From the NCBI GenBank assembly GCA_037576215.1, contig JBANDB010000006.1, forward strand, positions 3,224,001 to 3,288,000: a DNA stretch of 64,000 nt, given 5' to 3'. Within the stretch, counting starts at the first letter, position 1. Each line of letters begins with the position of its first letter. The notes under the pieces were generated by a model, which was not told the origin of the DNA, did no database searches, and saw only the letters and a list, made by a program, of their open reading frames with translations. This document shows, piece after piece, positions 22,345 to 35,774 of the stretch. The DNA comes from Armillaria gallica (taxonomy: Eukaryota > Basidiomycota > Agaricomycetes > Agaricales > Physalacriaceae). The translations under genes and the position numbers were made by a program.

Positions 22345-24551
22345 ATGCCTAACACCTTCTCCAATCGTGGGGCTACAGCTCAGGACATGGGAGGAGAGGA
22401 ACACGAGCTCACAGGCCATGTTCGCTCTTCGATTGAGAAGAGCTTGGTTCTCCGGCTAGACTGTTTTTTGATGTTTTTCGGATGTGTATCTCAGATCATC
22501 AAGTATCTGGATCAGGTGCGTTGGTAGATGTACTCGAAACCATCTACCTCACAAGTAATTTTGTTTAGCAAAACATCAATACTGCATACGGTATGCATCC
22601 ATTCCTGTTCTTTAACGCTCTTTCATCCGATTTCTTTCGGGTCAGTATCTGGGATGAAAGTACGCGAATTCAGACAGCTTCTATCGGAATTTTCATTCTG
22701 AGTTTTCTCCTATAGGAAGACCTAAACCTAGTCGGAAATGGTGATGTTTCCAAATACGCTTATCAAGATTTGTTCCCTAAATCTTCCACAGAATTGAATT
22801 ACTTTACGACCTACTTCAACGTCGGATACTGCATAATGGTTAGGAGTGGATCTTCCTAATTCGTGAAACAGGTTTGACGGGCTTTCTTCTGCAGCTCGTT
22901 CCTTCTCAAATTATTATGACGGTGAGTGCCAACGTTTGCGCTTCTGTACACTGATTGATGTGTGCGTCGCAGTATGTCCGACCTTCTTTCTGGCTTCCAG
23001 GTCTTGAAATTGCCTGGGATATATTGACCGGGAGCATCGCTGCCTGCCATAGTCCAAAACAGATTTACGTCGTTCGGACATTTTTGGGACTATGCGAAAG
23101 CAGCGCGTGGCCCGGCATGATGACGCTGTTTATGCATTGGTATACGCCCACCGAGCTCGCGAAACGTATGGGATTCTACCACTCCTGTCAGGCGATAGGC
23201 AGCATGATGGCCAATGCACTCCAGACTGCTGTACAAAGCACTTTGGATGGACACTATGGAACAGCGGGGTGGCGGTATTTTCTCTTATTTTTTCCCTCGC
23301 ACCATGTCAATTTCCTTCTTTACAGATGGTTGTTCATTATCAATGGTATCATGACCGTCGTCTTTGCCTTCTTTGGCTTTTTCCTTCTTCCCGATTTGCC
23401 CAACAAACCTAATCCGAGGGCGTTCTGGTTCAACAAAGGTCACGCCGCAATGGCCATGGAACGATTGGAGAGACATCACCGAGCCGAACCAAGAAAGTGA
23501 CTTGGGCTAGCATCAAACGCTCAGCTACCAACTGGGTGATTTATTTTATCACTATCCTCTACGTCGCCACAGTTTTGGCTAGTTATGGCTACGTTTGTGG
23601 GTTTGCATGCCTTTTTGATGACAAGAACTTCCATGGTTATCGTTATTCCAGACTTTAATCTCTGGTTGAAGTCGCTTAAGAATCCTGATGGAACCAGTCG
23701 CTGGGGCGTGTCGGAAATTAATGCTATACCAATCGGCGGTCAGGCTATCCAAGTAGCGTTTGGTATGCATTCAACGGGTTCCACCTAGTCCTGTCGCTCA
23801 ACTTCCGATTAGTCTGGATTTGGGCACTGTTATCCGACTGGCTCAAAACCAGGCATTGGCTGATCATTCTTCAAGGCATTATCGGTTAGTCTCAAGATGC
23901 CAACTCAACATCTACTTCTTATTGTCAGTCTTCATAGGCCTTGTCCCATGCATCATGATGACGGTCTGGAATGTCCCCGATGGTGCCAAATACTTCGTAC
24001 GTGATATAGGTTACTCTTCCGACGTCTCGCCTGACTAAATTTCTACAGTCGTACTTCATCTCGTTTGTCGTGCTCGGTACTGCTCCCTTGATATTTGCTT
24101 GGGTGTCGGATCTGATTCCCCAGGATCCTGAGCAAAGGACGCTTGTGGTCGGTGTGGGTAAGCTAACGGTCCGCTTCTGCTTATAGTATCGAACTGACAC
24201 TGTGCAGCTGTTGCCGTCTACTACGCTATCTCTGCTTGGTCTCAAGTTCTCGTGTGGCCAGCCTCTCAAGCACCTCATTACAAGTATGGCTGGAAAGTGT
24301 CTCTCGGGCTCTGGATCCTTGTCATCATCATGACATTAACGTTGCGTTGGATTGACATGAGATATATGCTACCAATACGTATAGCTTTCGCTAAGAAGGT
24401 CAAAGGACTACAGAGACACGCCGGTTGTCTGATGAGTTGGCCAGTGATCTCGGGAAGGATAGCGGCGGGATCGGCTCAACTGTGGCGGTGGAACCACCTA
24501 CACGGTATGTCTAGATATGTTTCCTCTGTTTCAGTGTCAGTTTGTGAATAA
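22345..24551 (+). CDS. MFS anion/vitamin transporter, Liz1/Fen2 (pantothenate) type
   Basis: Member of the fungal anion:cation symporter family (Dal5/Liz1/Fen2); pantothenate is the best guess for the substrate, but allantoate or another organic anion is possible. Start MPNTFSNRGATAQDMGGEE at 22345. Blocks: FLMFFGCVSQIIKYLDQ, NINTAY, MKEDLNLVGNELNYFTTYFN then VGYCIM, RTFLGLCESSAWPGMMTLF, MGFYHSCQAIGSMMANALQ, WLFIINGIMTVVFAFFGFFL then LPDLPNKPNP, WGVSEINAIPIGGQAIQVAF, SYFISFVVLGTAPLIFAWVS, LVWPASQAPHYKYGW. The end is uncertain. The frame that carries the last helix runs to 24551, but shifting by one base at about 24391-24400 gives a more natural hydrophilic tail ending at 24514. Another awkward junction lies near 23600-23660. 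It may be intact with unusual introns, or slightly damaged. Confidence 0.8.
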
Positions 24552-24607
24552 TCGAAAGAAATATATATATCACAAACTATAACTATATAGAAGTAGTAGG
24601 ACAAGAA

Positions 24608-27600
24608 TCAATAACCGTAATCATCTTCAATGTTGAGTGTCGGTTTCATGGGCTTTCTACCTGCACCTGACAGCGAACGTTCCGTTACGATCCCTTTGAC
24701 AGCAAGGTGCAAATCATCCAACAACTCTGACGAAGTGGAGAATGGGAGAGTAGAAACCAATCTACTAGCCTCTTCAACTAGTTTTTTGAGCTGCTTATCA
24801 TCGCGACGCTCGTGGAATACGGAATTCGGGCCGAGTTCCTTCTGTAGTTTGATTGAAGTCTTGCTCGCCTTGCTATTAGAGTACAAAAATGCATCAGTTA
24901 CTATAAAAAGTAAACGTGCAAGTAGTACTACGTACTTTGTCTGCGTTAAGAGATCATCAAGTGCATCGATCTCATCAGGACTACACCCTTTGAGCCCATC
25001 TTTCGTTTTCTTTTTGTGGCTCAAAGAATCGGCACGAACTGTCTCGAGACAAACCAAAATGTGGGGCAGCGGACCCAAAAACAAGCGAAGGTATAACCCG
25101 GGTTTATCACCAAGCCGAGATACTTCTTTAGTGCACGAGGAATATATTTGCGCGTGAAGGCCGGCTATTCCACTCTTGGCAATGCCTCGTCGACGAGAAA
25201 GAATGCGCCTATACACTCGTTGTATACAGATTGCGGCGGTGATTTCTTGTTCTGAAGACTCTGGTCGTGTCATGTCTTGTATCGGAATGACATCGACGGT
25301 ATCATCAACTGCGTCGACAGAGTCCTCGCCGTCATCACGAACAGCCTCAGCCTGTGGAAGATGCTCTATCTCTTCGGCCTGATCATCTCCCATCTGCATG
25401 GAAGCCTCGATATGCGGTTCAGAGGTTTGACTGATGACCGTCGAGGCACTGGGATCAAGCAGTCCTTGGATATTTGCTAAATCGTTGTAGACAACCTGAC
25501 GCACTCCTAGCAAGGCATGCCCGTTCACCGGAGTCTTGCTTTTATGAAGAAGCTGTATCATCTCATCCGTAATGTCATGTTGCAGCGAACGGCGTATGAC
25601 CTTTGCCAATTCGTCCCACGAATAGCTTGCTGCATCAATATATCTGCAGAAGCCCTATAAGATTGTATGCGCCTACAACTGTTACCACACGTACCGGTTA
25701 TATAAAGAAGGTAACAAGCGCCCTTCACGGCGCAAGGACAACAACAACTTCTGGACGTTTCTCCTGAAAATGTCATTACGGATATTGTAGCCCACTGTGA
25801 ACAGAATAATGAGCCAGGATATCGTACAAAGAATCAGGAGATACTGACGTAGCCCAATGGCCTTTAATCTAGTATAACGCCCCATGAGCCATAAAACACA
25901 CCGATAGATACAACCATTAACTTACATTCTGGTCATATAAACCTCACGAATTACGGCTGGCACATTTGAAAGATTTCTGGTAGTTCCGTACAAAAGATAT
26001 TCTGATGCATCGCAGGACCTATGAGAAGGAGGAAGAGAATTCAAGCTGAGGACTTACCCGAGCCATTGCCACCGTCGTGCAACTGTTCTAAGAGATCCCG
26101 CATACGCGACAAAAGTAAATGGAAGGTGTTTGTTTGTATCCTTGGGTTCAAGTACGGCAAATCATGCTTGATAGAACGTAAGAGCCAGCTGCGAGGAATT
26201 GTTACATCGTGCACCACTGTCATTCCAGGGCGACGACCACAAAGGATGACAGAGCTGCAAAGAAAGTCTACCAGGTCGCATAGAACACCTATGTTAATAG
26301 GTAATTGCTGTATGATAACATGCCTGGGAAAAAGAAATCAAAACAGAAAATATAGGTGGATCGAGAACAGGACTTGCTCGATGAATGCAAAACCGGCAGA
26401 AAGAGACCACGTATAAGTTCCGGACATCGCACCTAGAAGCTCTGGTAATATGGAGGAACCACCTCGACGAATATACATAAGTGGAGTGCGTATGCTGAAA
26501 TATGCTGCATTTCTAAGATAAATCGCTTGACTTCGGTCAAACATGAAGGCCAAAGTGGTAGCCCGTATGACGTCTGTGAGGAATGTCGTATAGGGCAAGA
26601 ATCCCCGTCCGTACATGTGTGTCCGCACCCAATCTTTGACAACGTTCAATGCTTTGGTAGCTTCGGGGATTGTAGAAAGAGCAAGATCCGAAACAGAACC
26701 GAATACATGATGGGGAGGATAAAGAGCCTCATAAAGACGGTTGAGCCAGAATCTATACCAAAAATGAAAAGACAGAGCCAGAAGGTCATGTGAAAACGTA
26801 CTTGGTACCTTTGCCTTCCACCTCTTGATGAGCATTCTCCCTGAGTGACTGCAAAATCAAGATCTGTTGCAGGTGCAAGCGAACGCGCATATTGTAGTAC
26901 TCAGCATCTATCACAGAAGGTGACACATGAGCTTCCGGGCAGTCCGGCCGTCTACAAAATCCAGACACGGCGAAGACCAAGCAAGGCAGAAATGCCTTGC
27001 TTCTCGCACATTCGTTGTTTTCAGCATCAGTCCTCTGCTTGAGGCGATCTCTCAGGACGCGCTGAAATATGCCACGCAGTTCGGGGACTGACAGAGTGAA
27101 ATCAAGATCACTGGTTGCGCTCCTGAGTCGAAGTTCAAGAGTTGCCGTGTGCAACCACGTATTCTGGGGTATGAGAAACTCATTTTCCGCTACCCGTTGG
27201 AAACCGAACAATGCAGCTGTCATCACATCTTCGCATGGGTCCATTCGGTATGCTGCAGTGGAGAGTAGGTTCACGTAGATATGGAACAAGCTGAGCTCTT
27301 CGACGGCCTCAACGAGAACCATACTTTGAATTCGAAGCGCCCGAGAAAAGTATTGATCGAGGCATAACAAAGCCGCGGAACTGCGGCCCATCTTGTGGAA
27401 TTCCAAGGCCAGCTCACGCAGTCGAGACGTCTGATCTTGTACGATAGCAGTAAACATGAACAGCTGAAAATGCACCTTGTAAGCTGTGGTGAGTAGGACA
27501 TGCAACTGAGACGTACTTCAGCTGCTTCAGCTTTCCCCATCAAAGCCGCATCAAACCGCGAAGCAAAGCGCATCAGCCGCGACACGGCTGGATCTGAGCA

Positions 27601-30600
27601 TATAACACGAGAGTCCACGCCAAAAGATATCCTATGCCAAAGTTCCTCGAGGATACATTCTTGAGCCCGGCGCAAAGCATTTTTGTTTCCTGCTTCGCGA
27701 AGGAAGAGTTCAATAGCTTCTTCTCTACGACCCTCAGAATAATGAAGTTCAGCAGCTTCACTGAGTCGCCCCATTGTTTCTAGAAGCTCCGCAAGAGCAA
27801 TATCAAGATCCCTTTCTTCCAGATACTTCAATTCTTCTTCAAGCGAGTCAAATAATTGGTGGGCCTTTCTGTTGGGAAGAATGTGAACTATCAGTCTTGC
27901 ATGCATCAAGGGGCACTTACTTCATTTGGCGGTTAGAGAAGTATGTCAGTCTGGCAAGTTTGATGACATTTTCGACGACCTTCGATGACATTTTGTCTTC
28001 GTGATCTTTCACGATCGCCACTGCTTCATCAAATTTGCCGAGATCTCTGTACAGTTCTGCAGCATGGGTGTACTCTTGGGCCTGGAAAAACATTCGGGCA
28101 GCTTCATACTTTTGGTCAGCTTGTTCGAAGCATTCGCCGCTGATCCTGAAGTAGGTCAAGGAATCTTTTGAGTTCGAGGTGATATTAGCACAATACGAGA
28201 ATGAGACGGCTGCTTGCGCGAAACAAGAACACCGTTCGAGCACTTTTGATCTCGACGTGCCAACGATTTTTCGAGCCTTTGCCCGCAAATCATATGCACC
28301 CGCAATGGATGCCAGGATAGGAAGGTTGGCCCTGATATAGCAGTGCTTGGCATGCGAAAATTGCTTCCGGTAGAAAAGCTCACGTCCCTTCAAAGCCCAT
28401 TCTTCTGGCGTCGATGAAGATGCAAGCCGAGGAGCATCAGATCCCGGAGTATAATTTTGGATCAAATCTTTGCTCGTCCAAAAAGTCTTGATTGTTTACG
28501 ATAAGAATGCTGTTTGGACAGAATAATGCCAACTTACTCTCATTGGTTCTCCCGTTTCAGAACCGTCTGCAATCCAGAAGTTTTCACGGGCTCTGGTTAT
28601 CGCAACATACAGGGATTTTAACTGAACAAGGTTCATTACTCCAATCCAAGTTTGAACGGAGTGATCCACGCTCACCTCATTGCAAATGCTGGCATGCCGA
28701 ACACTGTCGAATCGCGGAGGGGGATTCCTAGGATCCTGGTTGCTCTCATCAATGGCATTAAGTACAACTCGCCAGGGTGCGGGACCAGTAACCGAATCGG
28801 CAAAGAAATCGTAAAGAAGGACCTGAAGAGATGCGACGCGACAGTGAAAAATCGTCTTGTAACCTGATGTTTGACCTACGTCGTTGAACTCCAGTCCTTT
28901 GCTTTCGTATATGGTTCTATAACATTTGAAATCAGCGACTTAATAACGTGGCAACCAGAAAAGAACACGGACAGCACAAGACCAACTTCGCCGACTTGTT
29001 GCTGGAGTCTCTCTCTCGCTGCTTCATTCCTAACAATGATACCTGTGTAAGAAGTCCACGGTCAGCACAACTGGCTTCAATGCTGATAACTGGGGACCAA
29101 CATTGCTGGGCACCAAACTCTATGTGATCACCAACATTTCCAAAAATGAATTGCTCCAATTGTGTACGATCTTGGGTGTTGAAAAAGACAGGTTTAAAGC
29201 CATCTACGATGCCCATCTCTGGGGAAAGATGATCAATAGAATCCTCCCAGAAAGTCGTGATAAGGTCGATGACGGAATGTGCGCAATCAACGATGCCTGC
29301 GTGGGACCTGTAATTGACAGCGAGTTGAAACATTTCCGGCGGTTGTTTACATCTAGCTCCAGATCCGCGCTTCTTCTGGTATTGGTCCTACCCGTCTAAT
29401 TAGACTCGCGTATGAGAATTATTCTAGGTAAATCCTACTTCGATGTTCCACTGAAATGCCTTCAAACCATTGAAACGGAAAGAGCTTCCTACGGAGATGG
29501 TTTGGGCCGTGTCACCTGCCCAAAAAGACCATCCGGATTGTTACACAGCGCCCTCAAGACTGAACGACAAACTGATAAGGGGACCGCGAGAAATGAAAAT
29601 AAGAGATGATTACCCATCGTGTCAATGAGCATATTATCCTGTACTTCGTCGACATATCTGCAACGACATTGATAACAAATGGGTAGTATGAGCGAACAAC
29701 TCACAAATGGTCGATACCCTGTCCGGGAATACCTTGCTCCGTAAAATATTTCAAGATATTATGGGTTCTAGGTCCGAGTTAGTTTCCATTGATGGCTCCT
29801 CAACCAAATTCGTTCACCGATCACCAGTATCATACTCTCCTCGCAACTTCTTTTTGTGCATGTACGACTCAAAGATGTCATACACCTCACATCTCCGGTC
29901 AGCAAATGTAGATTGTTGGCGCTTGCTGAGATCAAGGTAAGTGGTCCTACTGAGTTGTCGTTTCCCTTCGCTTAACGTCTCTTCTGAGCCTTTGATCACA
30001 CCTGAACAGAGGGTCAGGCCAAAAACCAGATTCAATGAATGCCGTACCTATAATCTCGCTGAATACCAAGGCAGGATCTGCATAAATACCATTTCAATAC
30101 CAGCATGTAACCAAAAGCCAATAGCAGCTACCTAATCCTTTGACCAAATGTTCGGGAAAATGTGACCAGTAAGACTCAAAAAAGGACTCGAAAGTAATAA
30201 CGCCTGTATGGGATTTGGTGCGCTTCCTGTCAATAGGACTCGTGGGGGTCATCATTTTGGTGCTCATATCGGCTTCTAACATGTCACAGAGCTGTGATTC
30301 TGATAAACGAGAATTGCGGATAGAGGAAAAGGTGGTCACGTACACCGTCAAATGTGATAAATAACGGAAAATGCTTTTCCTCGAGTTCGCTGAACTTGGC
30401 AGGCAGATCACTTCGCCAATCTATGATATCGTCAACGTCGACTAGTCCCAAATCGTCCTCTTGGTACTGGGCTGATTTGGGCAAGCGCATGAGCTCAGCA
30501 AACGTTTGCGATGCCATTGCTAAGGAACTGGCCAGCTTCGAAAAATATTCTTGCACTTTCTTCGCGAGCATTCTGGACTTGGTGACAAAGACCTGACGAG

Positions 30601-32924
30601 GACGGGGTAAATCCGACTCCATGAGTTGAAATGTCCGCTCGACGAGCAACATCTTGAATAGCATGGTTGTGGTTTTCCTAATCAAATGGGCATGAGTAAG
30701 CAAATAGAGTCGGCAAAATATTCGCACATACCCCGTTCCACTGCGACCTATAACATAACAGGACTGTGGATGCTCTATAATCCGTTTCTCTTGAGTGCTA
30801 TGAACACGTGCAATCAGCAAACGAACAAGGTCATCCAATGGCAGTGGCGCACGAAACCATGTGGGGAAAAGTTGCATCTACATCTGCTAGGATGGCTACA
30901 AGAACGAATCAGGTCTGGCTTTATGGATGGCATTACACAGGCACGCACTATTCAAAAAAGGCTGTATATGTTCATGGTTAAATTGTTGGTCCTCGGATGC
31001 GAGGAGAACATACCTGCGAGAACGTGACATATTTCTCGACCCTGCACGAGGTCAGCGACTGGGACTCGGCTCGTTAATTGAATTTGATGACTTACACGAG
31101 TCTTGAATGAACCTAAGTGAAATCGTCAGCATTCAGCACGGAAGAACGAAAAAATTGTATATCAACCTGGGCCGTTTCATCGGGACGTAGATCTGGTATG
31201 TCTTCAATCTCCGGGGCCAGTACTTCAGGCAGTGGAGGGAAGAACGCTGGAATGAAAGTGTCCTTCGAGGCTTGATCCGAACGCTTCCTAACCGCACATC
31301 TGCCATCATGTTTAGGCTGCAAATATTCAAGCTACCGCGAGAAAGAAAGAATACCTTTTTCGGTATTCCCTTCCCCTTTTGCGAAGCTGACTGCTGATCG
31401 AGCTCCACAGCCGATTGTCAATTTGGGCGTGGGTATGGATACCAAATATTTTGACGGCTTCAATGTCGGTGAGGAACAAGCGAACAGGTATAGCTTTTAA
31501 CTTACCTTGTTGCTCTCTCTGCCAAGGAATCAGGTAGTTTAGTAACTATAATTACAAAGCTGTCCCCCATAGTCCGAACGTACACTTTCATCACACGGGA
31601 TTACATCGATTTGATACTGAAAATGTAGTGTAAGCAATGTTGTGGATGGTAAGAAACTGGAATCTTACGATAAGCCTGAGATCGCGAGTCATCTTAGCTT
31701 CGAATACTGGAACCTCAGTCCCGCTTCCACTCAGACGCTTTTGATTGTCATCGGAGAAGTGTCCACATGAGAGTTCCCTATTGTCCTTAAATAAGCATGG
31801 ATGATTCATCACGATCCAGCACGCACTTGATCTTCTTCACTATGATTTGGAACGTAGAGGCATCTTTTCTGTGGGTGCTCCGCAAAAAGTCATCGGCGTT
31901 CGTGGATACGATGATCGTCCATTCACCGAAGCCTTCAGCACTATCAAAGTATAATGCCCTCAGATAAAGTCAGTGTGATATGGTCGCTTGAAAGGATACA
32001 AGGACATACGACTTCATTGGTCGAACAATCGGATATGCAGACGGCAACTCGACCATTGCTGACTCTTCTGGAACCGTTGTCGCAGATAATGGGGCAGACT
32101 TCTCCTCTTCCGCGGGCGGTAGGGCAACAATGGCACGTTCCTCGAGAGAAAGATATACCTGAAGGCAACAGAGCTCCTGCAAATAGAACTGAGCATGTTT
32201 TAGTTTCCAAGGAGCAGAGTGAACAGATTGTAACACCGACCTCGAGAGCGTCCTTCTGAGTTTGTAGAATATTGTCCACGAGGATGGAAGCATCGCTCGA
32301 CGTTTCAGGCATGTCGACATCGAGGATATCGAAATCCTTTTTGACCAAAGCTGCAGCATACGCTGCTCGTTCGGCCTGCTTACGTTTCTTCTGGCTGACC
32401 TTGCCCTTCTTGTTACGATGATCTGGCCCGATATCGATGGCCTGGAGGAAAGAGACGAGATACTTCAAAATATTGGATGTAACCTGAGTTACTTCATGGT
32501 ATCGTGCACATAATTCTTCGTCTCCCACAGAATAGGAGCTTGAGGACATGAACTCTGTAGATAGGCAAGATATAATCTTGTAATGAATGGTATCGTCGTA
32601 GTTCACAGGTTTGGAGGGAAATGACTGCAACATCCATGATCTCAAGGGCGTAGTCTCCCCCAAGGCTGTAAAGGTGTCAACCCGATAGACGATCAGATAG
32701 CTCGACGATGTCAACTTACACGACAAGACCAAAAGAAGAATATGGGGGCTCTCATTGTTAATAAGCTCTTGAAAGACGAACTCGAAATTGTCTTTAGTGA
32801 GACCGCTTTGTAGTTCCCCCAATGAGGATTCCAGAAGCTCGCTTGAGGTGAGCTTGCTGGGGCTGAAAAGATCGCTACGATATACACGCTTGTGAGGCAT
32901 GGAATCAGGGGATGATGAGTGCAT
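24608..32924 (-). CDS. TRANK1-like giant UvrD-family (SF1) helicase with TPR-like repeats
   Basis: Very large intron-rich gene (8.3 kb, likely 2000 or more residues) of a family found in basidiomycetes and related to animal TPR-and-ankyrin protein TRANK1. The cellular role is unknown. The N-terminus MHSSSPDSMPHKRVYRSDLF begins at 32924. SF1 motifs in order: Walker A SCYVIGRSGTGKTTTM (an intron splits the second GTG/K junction), motif II RYVDEVQDNMLID, motif III LFWAGDTAQTISVGSSFRFN, motif IV-like VNYRSHAGIVDCAHSVI, motif V YESKGLEFND, motif VI LYVAITRARENFWIADGS. The C-terminal half is helical repeat sequence, for example WALKGRELFYRKQFSHAKHC and ECFEQADQKYEAARMFFQ. It ends NIEDDYGY at 24608. 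All segments run in one direction without a second plausible start, so I treat it as one gene. Confidence 0.85.
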
Positions 32925-33714
32925 GATGGCCGAGGCGCTTTCTGGATTATAAAGGCAAGAAAACGTGTTTTCTTACAAAAGAAAGCGAAAATCGGAATTG
33001 AGCGGCAGCTTCAAAAGGAAGATCACTCACAGAAGCTATCTGAGCGCCTAGATAACCTTGAGACGCGTAAAATGAAACAAAGACACGACCGAGTTCCTAT
33101 TTACCACATGTCGAGTGCGACGTGTCTAAGAATGGCCGGGGGTCTTTGAGAATGTAGTTATTGTTGGAGCGACCGGGGGGGTCGAGTGTACCAAGGAGTT
33201 GAAGGAGCGAAAGAACTGAATGTAGTGCCATGGCAAACAGGCTTGCCAAATTTAATCGCCGATAGATTGCCTAATCGGGTCCAGCGAATGTATAAAAAGT
33301 CCGGTCAACTCGTGTACATTATTCCTAGATGTAAGATACGGCCTATTTCAAGGAGGATTAAGAGAAGAACTCAGCTCGTAGGCTCCACCACGTGCAACCG
33401 ACGCGAACCAGCGACCCTGATCCCTTTTGAAATTTCAAACATTTCCTTCTATGCTGCCTAAAGCTACTTGAAACCCCCTTCACAGCAGGACTAGGGTCTA
33501 AAGACGCCAAATCAGAAATCGTGATCCATGATTGAGTACATATTATTAAATAATACCTAACTATGAAGTACTCCTAAGTTATTGTATCGCACTGAAGAGC
33601 CATTACATCGTAGATGGTAGATAATCTAACGATACGCAAGCGTGTGGGGCCATTAGTACGTACAATACAGAGCAAAAGATTTGAAGCTTTTCTGCTTCAA
33701 GCGCCCGCTCACTT
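32925..33714. other. Intergenic stretch upstream of the TRANK1-like gene
   Basis: About 790 bp with the promoter of the giant helicase gene and the 3' flank of the membrane-protein gene. Plus-strand frames (32919-33149, 33186-33461) are short, Lys/Arg-rich and motif-free. No supportable gene. Confidence 0.45.
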
Positions 33715-34935
33715 TCATCCCTTCATCTCTATATCTTTATCCAAACCCGTGCTTTCGGCAAGTATGACAGATCGAGATCCTGCAGCTAGTGTGATAGCAT
33801 CGGATTCTTGGATAGGAACTTGTGGGGCTGCAATGATGGATGTAGGTCCTGTCGCAAAACGAGGAAGAGACTCTGCGCCCGACACGCTCATCCCTGCGGT
33901 CGCCTGCTGTTCCTCCGACCATCTGCTACCCGCAGACCAGATGGTGGCAAGCAAAACAGCGATAATTTCAAAATATATGTTGGACATGATGATGTACGTA
34001 GCATCCAAAAAAAGATAAGCGTCGAAAGCAAGAACGAACTGGACAAATGAAAGCATGACGGGGAAGACGAAGTTGGAGACAGAGATCCAGAACAAGGTAC
34101 TGAGGCGTTCTGAATATGAAGCTTAAACATAGTCAATAATCAACTTGCAAAAAGATCTCTCCGCGACTTACTAGTAGGCCGTCTACTTGTAGCGCAATCG
34201 ATGCGACCATTTGCACGACGACTCCTTCTGAGACAGTAGAGAAAGAGTGCCGAAGCGTATCTAGTACACGGTGTCAAATTAAACGAATATGAATCATATG
34301 ATAACCTACGCGTTATCGACCATCTGCAAAGACCATTCGATCTTGTCAGAGGGAAAGCCCCAAGACTGTTGTGCAACATATATGGGGTTACCCCCAGCTA
34401 GGATGGTCGGAAACCATATTCCCCAGAAAACCAAAATGTTAATAAGCCGAGCGAGCTTCAAGCAACACAGTGGGATGTAAACGATCGCAAGTGTCCGACG
34501 AGGTGCTGTTCTGAGGGGATACACAGTCAACACTCTGAGTACCAGGATTGACTCCGTGAAGAGGGGTAGAGCATTGATAAAGACCGCTTGTGTGATAACA
34601 GCGGCACCTGGGATGATTACGTCCGGAGACAGAATTGCCGTTACCTACATGAGATTCGTAAATTGAGCCGTTTAGCGGAAGCCGATCCACACTCACTCCG
34701 TTATAATAAGCTAGAACCCCCAACGCTAATCCCATTATAATGGATACAACGTTTAGCATGAAAATCGGCGTTCTCCTCAATGACCTGGAGGAGAACAAAA
34801 CAAGGCGAAAAGAAGCGGCACCAAAGCTGAAGACCATGCTGAGCATAGGAGCATCAGCTTGAGGGACGGGCGAATGACTGCGAGATAGTTAAAACCGGCT
34901 GGAGGCGGGGGGTAACTTAAAATCGAGGAGGACAT
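33715..34935 (-). CDS. Multi-pass (about seven TM) membrane protein of unknown function
   Basis: I do not recognise the family by name. The start is ATG 34935 (MSSSILSYPPPPAGFNYLAV); the codon ten residues upstream is only TTG. Spliced exons give hydrophobic segments SMVFSFGAASFRLVLF, MLNVVSIIMGLALGVLAYYN, an extracellular-type loop, LTVYPLRTAPRRTLAIVYIP then LCCLKL, INILVFWGIWFPTILAGG, YASALFLYCL, and FWISVSNFVFPVMLSFVQFV with YIIMSNIYFEIIAVLLATIW. A hydrophilic C-terminal tail rich in Ser and Ala ends LDKDIEMKG. Short basic loops (RRSRRANG, SRSLRRTP) suggest orientation by the positive-inside rule. The layout resembles other basidiomycete receptor-like seven-helix proteins, but no diagnostic motif is visible. 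Confidence 0.7.
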
Positions 34936-35774
34936 CGCGGAATCCGTGGGCTCTGGTTTGTCCAAGTACGATTCATTTTATAATATCCAAGATAGTATAA
35001 GTGAACTGCGGTTTCGACTTCGACACTGATGATCAGTGAGTCGGATCGCTACTCTGCGCTTGATGTGATGTATCTTGGAGGATGTAACGGAATTTGGGAT
35101 GAGGCCGTGTACCGGTGGTTGCACCAACCTCGGCGTCTGACTTCATTCAAGTCACTACCATGGAAGTAAAGTCATGTTGAAGAGGCGTACCTAAAGTTAT
35201 AACCTGACAGGAAGATACATGTCCAGGACCTGACACTGCGCTCAGGCTCAGACACGGAGAGTGCGAACGCACGACCTCGGATTCTGTTCCTGGTTCAAAG
35301 TCATATGGGTCACACTGGTCTGGATGATGGGACAGTTCGGACATTACACCTGTACGAAAGGTCGCAACTATCCCGCTGGATGGCATTCCCATTCTGTTCA
35401 GTCTCGACCCACGCGGCAGCCGGACAGTGAGCACTGCAACAGCATGGGCCAAGTCTTGGATCAGAGGTGCCGACTCCCGAGTCGCAAACCATCTGATAAT
35501 CTACGTGATCTTGATACGGGGACTCACTGTGACCCCGGTGGAACATGTACCATCAGGCAGATTGTCTCAAGCTCGTGGAGAATTTCCCCGCAAAGCCCGT
35601 CATCTCATCGATGCCCCGGGTGAAGAATCGCCATGCTTTGATATGCGTCCTGACATGAGCCGGAATCCAAGATTGGGACAGATGGACAGGTATGCATTCA
35701 ACAAAGCATATCTTATTTTGACACCAGAGCAAAAAGTTCAACAGATAGCCACCCTTCAAATCAAGCTACCTTCC
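34936..35774. other. Intergenic stretch with unresolved open frames
   Basis: About 840 bp. Plus-strand frames of about 120-150 codons (35261-35623, 35427-35888) overlap each other and show no recognisable family, although the stretch is rather GC-rich and open. It could be a decayed gene or spacer; I cannot support a call. The site acatgtccaggacctgacac near 35217 resembles one at about 42776. Confidence 0.4.

Noticed and set aside
33360..33430. Second tRNA-like stretch (B-box-like ggttcgcgtcgg on the minus strand)
   Set aside because: T-stem bases do not pair and no anticodon arm is present.
35230..35300. tRNA-like T-arm wording (gtgcgaacgcac) on the minus strand
   Set aside because: No matching acceptor, D or anticodon arms could be folded around it.
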